This document shows, piece by piece, positions 1 through 4,344 of a stretch of 5,970 nucleotides of DNA. Every line of letters starts with the position of its first letter. Within the stretch, counting starts at the first letter, position 1. The notes under the pieces were generated by a model that saw nothing but the letters and a program-made list of their open reading frames with translations, was not told the DNA's origin and did not search any database. The position numbers were made by a program, and so were the translations under genes. Source of the stretch: Hodarchaeum sp048939725 (GTDB lineage Archaea; Asgardarchaeota; Heimdallarchaeia; Hodarchaeales; Hodarchaeaceae); NCBI GenBank assembly GCA_048939725.1, contig JBHLPG010000251.1, forward strand, positions 1 to 5,970. Reading direction: 5' to 3'.

Positions 1-47
1 ATTTAGATCAAATAATGAATAGATTGTGATAAATAACTAATTATATT

Positions 48-635
48 TCATTTTTTAACTAAACAAAAAGCCTGATTACGAACAGGAAGGGGTAGTGCTC
101 GAAATTGAACTGAATAAACAAGTTTAAGATTGAAATTTTTGAAAGTTCTTTTCCATTGGGAAAGTGTTTGGAAATTATACGGGATTGGCATTTGCATTGA
201 AAAGGTTCGATTTTCAATTGTATCAAAAAATCGGAGAAAATTGAGCTCTAAACGATTATTAAAAACATCTTCAAGAAGAAATAGTTTTCTTTTACTTACA
301 CGGATCATTTCTTGTAATGTAAATTCAAAATTTTGACAATGGTGCAACAAAAAAACCCCAGCACTTATATCAAAAGAATGATCTGCAAAAGGAATTTCCT
401 TACCGTCATAAATAACAAGAGGAATTCCTTGGACACGATATCTTTTAAAATGTAAGATATCTAAACCTTGAATATCGGCCCTTGTTTTTTCTTTGATCCG
501 CTTTGAGACATATCCATCCCCGTCCCCTACGCTTAAAATTAACTCTCCCGGTTTGATAAAGAATTTTATGGTATTTAGAATCTTATTCGCCCTAAAATTT
601 CTGATAGGTTCCGCGATTCTGGTTATTAAGTTCAA
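48..635 (-). CDS. Class I SAM-dependent methyltransferase, substrate unknown
   Basis: The 195-residue product has the layout of a small class I (Rossmann-fold) methyltransferase of the Methyltransf_11 / UbiE-like type. Seen: a glycine-rich SAM-binding loop at residues 34-42 (LSVGDGDGY, in place of the usual VGCGTG), an acidic residue at the end of the next strand (D59 in QGLDI), and a motif-IV segment at about 82-100 (PFADHSFDI, then GVFLLHH). No membrane segment or signal peptide is visible, so it should be cytosolic. The only reasonable start is TTG at 635: an ATG five bases upstream (640) is out of frame and hits a stop after one further codon, and no suitable internal Met exists. A purine run GAGAGAG sits about 7 nt before the TTG. 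It lies 109 bp downstream of the MoaD-like gene on the same strand, so it may share that transcript or use its own promoter. The family call is firm; the acceptor (small molecule, RNA or protein) cannot be read from the sequence. Confidence 0.85.
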   Translation of the reverse strand: MNLITRIAEPIRNFRANKILNTIKFFIKPGELILSVGDGDGYVSKRIKEKTRADIQGLDILHFKRYRVQGIPLVIYDGKEIPFADHSFDISAGVFLLHHCQNFEFTLQEMIRVSKRKLFLLEDVFNNRLELNFLRFFDTIENRTFSMQMPIPYNFQTLSQWKRTFKNFNLKLVYSVQFRALPLPVRNQAFCLVKK

Positions 636-654
636 GACATTCTCTCTCTATTGT

Positions 655-671
655 AAAATACAAGGTATTTT
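655..671. repeat. Perfect short palindrome in the promoter region of the methyltransferase gene
   Basis: AAAATAC-AAG-GTATTTT is a 7-bp perfect inverted repeat with a 3-bp centre. Its right arm overlaps a minus-strand AAAAATAC box (672-665) that sits about 30 bp before the TTG start at 635, which is a plausible place for a TATA element. It could therefore be an operator overlapping the promoter. AT-rich DNA produces such dyads by chance, so the functional reading is weak. Confidence 0.35.
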
Positions 672-744
672 TCTTTTCTCCTTTCTACTTTAAGGTTATT
701 TTGGTAGGTCTTTAATACTGTATGTGAAAGGAATTCAGGTACTA

Positions 745-996
745 TCAGAGAGAATTGCCACCCCCAACTGGTGGAAAAATCGCAATTGTATCACCCTCAA
801 TTATTTTATCCTCTACCTCACTGTTATTTCCATTTATCATGATAATTTTCGCTTCTTTGTTAGGTATTTTCAACATTTCCAACAATGTAGCCACTGTAAC
901 CCCTTCTTCAAGAGTGACAGAGAAACTTTTACCCAATTCCACTCCTTTTGGTCCATAATCCCTTAAGGTCGCAAATAGCTTAACTTTGACCATCAT
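745..996 (-). CDS. MoaD/ThiS-family sulfur carrier or ubiquitin-like protein
   Basis: A beta-grasp protein of 83 residues from ATG 996, the usual size for MoaD. Seen: the first strand VKVKLFATLRDYG, helix VATLLEMLKIP, the strand-turn IIMINGNNSE, then EGDTIAIFPPVGGG near the end. FPPV(A/G)GG is the hallmark C-terminus of MoaD, whose terminal glycine is adenylated by a MoeB/ThiF-type E1 and then thiocarboxylated for molybdopterin or tungstopterin synthesis; archaeal SAMPs use the same tail for protein conjugation. Here three residues, NSL, follow the glycines, so the tail would have to be cut before activation. The frame also opens at TTG 1014, overlapping the stop of the upstream gene as TTGA, but strand 1 begins right after the tandem ATGs at 996 and 993, so I prefer ATG. 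Only 14 bp separate it from the upstream MoaD-like gene, so co-transcription is likely. MoaD, ThiS and SAMP roles cannot be separated here. Confidence 0.88.
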   Translation of the reverse strand: MMVKVKLFATLRDYGPKGVELGKSFSVTLEEGVTVATLLEMLKIPNKEAKIIMINGNNSEVEDKIIEGDTIAIFPPVGGGNSL

Positions 997-1010
997 GGGT
1001 GAGTAAACTC

Positions 1011-1331
1011 TCAATAATATTGATCATTTTGTGTTGGTTGTTTCTTTGTTATAAATCCATGACCCTTGAGATGTTGACCCCCACATAACAGGTGCATTCC
1101 AGTTGAAAATATCCCAATTCGTGCTCCTTCAGGGATCACAGTACTTTCAGTCGCAACAAGTCCATTACAAAAAATCTCACCACATTCTTCTGGTGGAATA
1201 TGGAGCCGTTTTAATAGCTGCTTCAATCGTTCATTTTCAACGAATGCAATGGATAGGATTGTATCCTCTGCAAACGAAGCGTTTGGATCTATTCTTTTTT
1301 TCAAAGTACCATATATATGAATTTCAAGCAT
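1011..1331 (-). CDS. Divergent MoaD/ThiS-like beta-grasp protein with CGG motif and long C-terminal tail
   Basis: This 106-residue protein aligns by eye with its downstream neighbour: strand 1 LEIHIYGTLKKRI, helix ERLKQLLKRLHIP (34-46), turn EIFCNG (52-57) and IPEGARIGIF (66-75) match the MoaD/ThiS beta-grasp pattern. After the last strand it departs from the family. FPPV is replaced by FSTGMHLL, followed by C83-G84-G85 and a 21-residue tail (QHLKGHGF, then polar residues). The mature diglycine is thus internal, or the tail is functional. H80, C83, H87 and H91, with C50 and C55 earlier, could form a metal site; that is inference. ATG 1331 is the clear start, with a GAGAG purine run about 10 nt upstream that lies within an inverted-repeat arm. 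It precedes the second MoaD-like gene and probably forms one transcription unit with it. Fold assignment is likely right; the role (sulfur carrier, cofactor assembly, modifier) is unknown. Confidence 0.75.
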   Translation of the reverse strand: MLEIHIYGTLKKRIDPNASFAEDTILSIAFVENERLKQLLKRLHIPPEECGEIFCNGLVATESTVIPEGARIGIFSTGMHLLCGGQHLKGHGFITKKQPTQNDQYY

Positions 1332-1337
1332 TTAATG

Positions 1338-1384
1338 ATATCTCTCAACATCAAATAATCATCAGTACCCGTTTTGAGAGATAT
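1338..1384 (-). promoter_or_regulatory. Inverted repeat upstream of the divergent MoaD-like gene (RNA hairpin or operator)
   Basis: ATATCTCTCAA at 1338-1348 and TTGAGAGATAT at 1374-1384 are perfect 11-bp inverted arms with a 25-bp spacer. In minus-strand RNA the second arm includes the GAGAG purine run preceding ATG 1331, so pairing would hide the ribosome-binding region. Alternatively it is a two-half-site operator with half-sites 36 bp apart. TTGAGAG occurs again at 1014-1008, upstream of the second MoaD-like ATG. A weak TATA-like TTTTAAGA lies just upstream of the outer arm on the minus strand. Confidence 0.5.
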
Positions 1385-1445
1385 TTCTTAAAACTATGGT
1401 ATTGTCTCTACAATTTCTCCCTGTATGATTCCCCTCTTAAGAATA

Positions 1446-1688
1446 TCATTCTGATTCGTCAAGTTCTTCTATCGAAGGAAATTCAAATAGATCTGGCTCC
1501 AGATCTAAAAGACTAATCTCGAATTTATCAATAAAGAGATCAATAATAGCTTGTCGGATAATATCCTCTCGTGATGAATAATATCCCCGTTCAATCAGTA
1601 AATCCATGTATTCAACAATACTAACAGCTATTTTAGCTGATACTGACACGATCTTAGCTTCTAAGTCATTATTTTCCAAAATAGACAC
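1446..1688 (-). CDS. Ribbon-helix-helix DNA-binding protein (CopG/NikR-like fold)
   Basis: The 80-residue product has the ribbon-helix-helix pattern at residues 11-55: a short strand AKIVSVSAKI with alternating residues that would point into the DNA major groove, helix 1 AVSIVEYMDLLIERG, a turn YYSSRED, and helix 2 IIRQAIIDLFIDK. Such proteins dimerise through the strand and bind short inverted repeats. The C-terminal 24 residues are very acidic (LDLEPDLFEF through EELDESE) and contain no recognisable ligand or metal domain, so a full NikR is excluded. The start is GTG 1688; upstream in frame no other start appears before a stop at 1712-1710, and there is no clear Shine-Dalgarno. A good TATA box lies about 70 bp upstream. 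It precedes the MoaD-like pair by 114 bp on the same strand and may regulate itself or them. An antitoxin role is possible, but no toxin gene adjoins it. Confidence 0.8.
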   Translation of the reverse strand: MSILENNDLEAKIVSVSAKIAVSIVEYMDLLIERGYYSSREDIIRQAIIDLFIDKFEISLLDLEPDLFEFPSIEELDESE

Positions 1689-1756
1689 CCGATAAATTTT
1701 TAATACAACTTAGTTTAGGACTGACGTAGGGAGGGAGTATAAATAGATCAATCAAC

Positions 1757-1770
1757 AATATAAACTTTTC
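1757..1770 (-). promoter_or_regulatory. Archaeal-type BRE/TATA promoter for the ribbon-helix-helix gene
   Basis: Read on the minus strand, GAAAAG then TTTATATT resembles an archaeal BRE followed by a TATA box (TATA at 1764-1757). Transcription would start roughly 25 bp downstream, near 1735-1740, leaving a leader of about 50 nt before GTG 1688. It is the best TATA match in the window. Confidence 0.5.
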
Positions 1771-1797
1771 TTCTTTTAGATTAATTGAATATTGAGT

Positions 1798-2424
1798 TCA
1801 AGCATATAGTTTAATAATTGTAAATTCTTCCCCATATGTCTTTACTATTTGCCCAAATGAATTCTGTAATTGGTGGCGAAGCAATTCTTCGAAACCTAGG
1901 GGTGAGATTGAAAATTTCTCTTCGGATCCAACTCCAATTTGTTTCAAAATATCAAAAATGATTTTTGCTAATATTTCTCTCTCCGACAAATTTAATTCGA
2001 TTGATTCATTCTGTCCGCCTTTAATATACCAAAAAGTGGCTGATATTGTTGTTCCCTCTTCTGAAACCTCTTTAGGTGGAATTTCGGATAATAATGTTTG
2101 TAGGTCATCTAAACTAAACATATTATCACGATCTCTTGTGGCTTCAACAGAAACAGAAATTGTACTAGATACATCCGCTTCTGCTGCAAGAGGAGCGGTT
2201 ATTGTTTCATCTTCTAGTAGATCAGAACAATGCCGTAACAAAGAAGTGGCTGAAACAGACATCTCTTCCAAAGCTTTAAGGATTCCTGCAATAGTAGGAT
2301 TTGTAATGAGCGAACCTATCCTTGCATAGGCTTGGGTCGTAATACTTTCGTGTTTACGAAGTTCATTAAGCATCTCTGAAAAATTCTGTGTCGTTTCAAG
2401 CTCTTTCAAACGTTCTAGCATCAC
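1798..2424 (-). CDS. Uncharacterised two-part protein, possible C-terminal beta-grasp-like domain
   Basis: I do not recognise this 208-residue protein. Residues 1-75 look all-helical and amphipathic (MMLERLKELE, then SEMLNELRKH, then IAGILKALEEMSVSATSLLRHCSDLL). Residues 76-123 are a low-complexity linker rich in Ser, Thr, Ala and acidic residues. Residues 124-208 predict as strand-strand-helix (TTISATFWYIKGG, ESIELNLSE, REILAKIIFDILKQIG), a further strand around FSISPLGF, a helix, and a last strand EEFTIIKLYA. That order resembles a ubiquitin-like/YukD-type fold, but this is a guess from pattern only. No signal peptide or membrane span is seen. Starts GTG 2424 and ATG 2421 are adjacent in frame; AAGGA ends 9 nt before the GTG and 12 before the ATG, so I keep GTG with little certainty. 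It is divergent from the histidine kinase and is followed by the ribbon-helix-helix gene 109 bp downstream. Confidence 0.7.
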   Translation of the reverse strand: MMLERLKELETTQNFSEMLNELRKHESITTQAYARIGSLITNPTIAGILKALEEMSVSATSLLRHCSDLLEDETITAPLAAEADVSSTISVSVEATRDRDNMFSLDDLQTLLSEIPPKEVSEEGTTISATFWYIKGGQNESIELNLSEREILAKIIFDILKQIGVGSEEKFSISPLGFEELLRHQLQNSFGQIVKTYGEEFTIIKLYA

Positions 2425-2511
2425 GTTTCACTATCCTTTTTCTAACATTGAAATTTGATCCACAATAATCTATGTGAATACAAAATATCTATACTAGGTT
2501 AAAAATATGTA

Positions 2512-2521
2512 GTATATTTAG
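2512..2521. promoter_or_regulatory. AT box in the divergent promoter region (2425-2577)
   Basis: GTATATTTAG on the plus strand is a TATA-like element about 60 bp before the kinase start, which would place transcription initiation near 2540. Its complement CTAAATATAC is equally TATA-like for the minus-strand gene at 2424, so one element may serve both directions, or neighbouring TTAAAAATA (2499-2507) and a minus-strand TAGATATT may be used instead. The box lies in a short dyad, AAATAT (2503-2508) and ATATTT (2514-2519). Nothing else is evident in this 153-bp gap. Confidence 0.35.
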
Positions 2522-2563
2522 TATTTCCAAAAATAAGTTTATTGTAAGAAAAACTCAATGTTT

Positions 2564-2570
2564 GAAGGGA
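2564..2570 (+). promoter_or_regulatory. Ribosome-binding site deciding the TTG start of the kinase
   Basis: GAAGGGA lies 7 nt before TTG 2578, a good spacing, whereas the in-frame ATG at 2593 has no purine run upstream. This favours the TTG start. An ATG at 2558 is in another frame. Confidence 0.45.
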
Positions 2571-2577
2571 AGAAGCA

Positions 2578-4344
2578 TTGCCTTCTAATAACATGCCGCT
2601 TGACAACTCAATCTTCGATCTTCTCAATAAAATTCCCTCAGGAATTATCATTCTGGATAAAAATAACCATAATAAACCAATATTTGCGAATAAAAAGATT
2701 AGAGAAGATTTACAGATTGGTAACGATCAGGATATTGACAAAGATATATTCCTAGCGTTTTTAGATCCATCAGATCATCAAAGATTTGTTGAACTTTCTA
2801 ATTCGGAAATTTTACCTGGAGAGAGTGAATGGAAAGCACTGACATTAACAGGTAAACAAACATGGATACAATTAAGGATAGCTCCTCTAGATGAAAATTA
2901 TTATATAGTAATTATAAGAAACATTGGAAAAATAAAAAAAATTATTGAGGAATTATCAGCAACAGAAACTCAATATAAGGCTGTGATGGAAAGAGATCCA
3001 AATTTTCTATTTATTCTAAAGAATGGAGTCTTAGAGTATTATAATCAAGCATTTATTGAGAAATTAAACTATACAGAAGAGGATATGAACCATTATAGAA
3101 GTATGCCAACTTTCTTTGTCGCTCCCGAAGATAGAGAGATAGTTGCTAGATATTTAATTGAGAGTAAAAGAGAATTAATAATAGGTAAGATCCCTAAAGA
3201 AATAGAAAATCATAAAAGATATTATCATCCTGAAGAAACTACAGAATTCAATCTCTTACGCAGTGATGGCTCTCGTCTTCCTGTTCATGCTATAGTACAA
3301 AGAGCTTATTCTGCAAATGATCTATTTGTACAGGGGGTTCTAATTGACTTATCATCTATAAAAGAGCTACAGGATATGAAGTTAGACTTTCTTACTATGA
3401 CTCAACATCAGCTTCGGACACCATTACTCAATTTAAAAGGATATCTAGATTTTTATAAGAAACAATTGGAAAAAGGGGTTAGTTCAGAAGAGAAACAGGC
3501 TTTAGAATCAAGATTTATTGAAGTTTTTAAACGAAATATTGATCAGATGGTTTCACTAACTCAAGATCTCAATAATGTGGCAATGATCCAGCAGGGGAAA
3601 TTAAAGTGTAATCTCCGAGGAGAGAACATAAATCCAATTTTACAAAAAGTTATTGAGGATCTTGAATTTTTACTGAGAAAATATCGAATTGATCTTATTG
3701 TTCAATATCCTTCAACTCCATACATTGTTAACCTGGATAGAGACAGAATTTCACAGGCGTTAAGTAATGTTTTAGAAAATGCAATAAGATTTACAGGTCA
3801 TGGTGTTGTTGAAATTTATATGTCTATTGAAAATGATAGACAAAACCTACAACTTACCATTCAGGACAATGGTGTTGGAATTGATCCAACGAACCTTGAA
3901 GATATTGGAAAACCTTTTGCGACATTTCATCCCTCTGCGAGTAGGTTAGGTCTGGGACTTTATCTAACCAATGAAATTATACTAGCTCATGGTGGTTCTT
4001 TAGAAATCAAGTCCTCTGGTTTTAATAAGGGAACTTCTGTGATTATAACACTTCCACTACTTGTTTCCCCAGATAGAGAAGTAACACCATTCCATCCAAC
4101 AAAAGATAGTACTTTAAACGAATTAATTAAAATTGCAACAACTTCCGAAAACATGTTACAACGTATAGAAGCTGTCCATCAACTTGGAAATGGAAAATAT
4201 TCTGGGTCTGAACTTGAAAATGTAATTTCTACTTTAGAAAAAGTCATTTTATACGATCAAGATAGAACCATTAGAAATCTTGCAGGCAAATTTTACTCTC
4301 AAAAAATTCAAAAAAGAAAAAATGCGATTTCTGATGACTCCTAA
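2578..4344 (+). CDS. Soluble PAS-domain sensor histidine kinase with HEAT-like C-terminal tail
   Basis: The 588-residue protein has, in order, a divergent PAS-like region (about 8-118), a second PAS domain (about 125-262, with NFLFILKNG and later LLRSDGSRLPVHAIV), a HisKA dimerisation helix with phosphoacceptor H277 in QHQLRTP, and a HATPase domain to about 492. ATP-binding boxes are intact: N401 in NVLENAIRF, D430-N-G-V-G-I-D, and the GLGLY lid at 458-462. It should autophosphorylate H277 and pass phosphate to a receiver protein, but none is encoded in the window and the protein carries no receiver domain. No membrane segment is present, so it senses something in the cytoplasm. Residues 505-575 add a helical tail (RIEAVHQLG, later VILYDQDRTIRNLAGKF) like a HEAT repeat. 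The start is TTG 2578, supported by GAAGGGA; ATG 2593 is the alternative. Its 3' end overlaps the DNA methyltransferase gene. Confidence 0.93.
   Translation: MPSNNMPLDNSIFDLLNKIPSGIIILDKNNHNKPIFANKKIREDLQIGNDQDIDKDIFLAFLDPSDHQRFVELSNSEILPGESEWKALTLTGKQTWIQLRIAPLDENYYIVIIRNIGKIKKIIEELSATETQYKAVMERDPNFLFILKNGVLEYYNQAFIEKLNYTEEDMNHYRSMPTFFVAPEDREIVARYLIESKRELIIGKIPKEIENHKRYYHPEETTEFNLLRSDGSRLPVHAIVQRAYSANDLFVQGVLIDLSSIKELQDMKLDFLTMTQHQLRTPLLNLKGYLDFYKKQLEKGVSSEEKQALESRFIEVFKRNIDQMVSLTQDLNNVAMIQQGKLKCNLRGENINPILQKVIEDLEFLLRKYRIDLIVQYPSTPYIVNLDRDRISQALSNVLENAIRFTGHGVVEIYMSIENDRQNLQLTIQDNGVGIDPTNLEDIGKPFATFHPSASRLGLGLYLTNEIILAHGGSLEIKSSGFNKGTSVIITLPLLVSPDREVTPFHPTKDSTLNELIKIATTSENMLQRIEAVHQLGNGKYSGSELENVISTLEKVILYDQDRTIRNLAGKFYSQKIQKRKNAISDDS

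Noticed and set aside
997..1014. TTG 1014 as the start of the second MoaD-like gene
   Set aside because: The added residues RVYSPM precede strand 1 with no family match, and tandem ATGs at 996/993 sit exactly at the family start; the TTGA overlap is still possible.
1103..1516. Plus-strand open frame of 137 codons opposite the MoaD-like and ribbon-helix-helix genes
   Set aside because: No recognisable domain, runs antisense across two genes with clear family signatures and over the intergenic repeat.
1446..1688. Ribbon-helix-helix protein as the antitoxin of a toxin-antitoxin pair
   Set aside because: The adjacent genes are MoaD-like and an unrecognised protein; no toxin family signature is present.
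1737..1746. Plus-strand GTATAAATAG resembling a TATA box
   Set aside because: No plus-strand gene follows; transcription would run antisense through the 1798-2424 gene. Possible antisense RNA but unsupported.
1785..1801. Short hairpin TTGAA/TTCAA at the stop of the unknown protein gene as a terminator
   Set aside because: Only 5-bp arms and no T-run follows on the minus strand; expected by chance in AT-rich DNA.
2558..2755. ATG at 2558 opening a 65-codon frame before the kinase
   Set aside because: It is out of frame with the kinase, overlaps its PAS region and encodes nothing recognisable.
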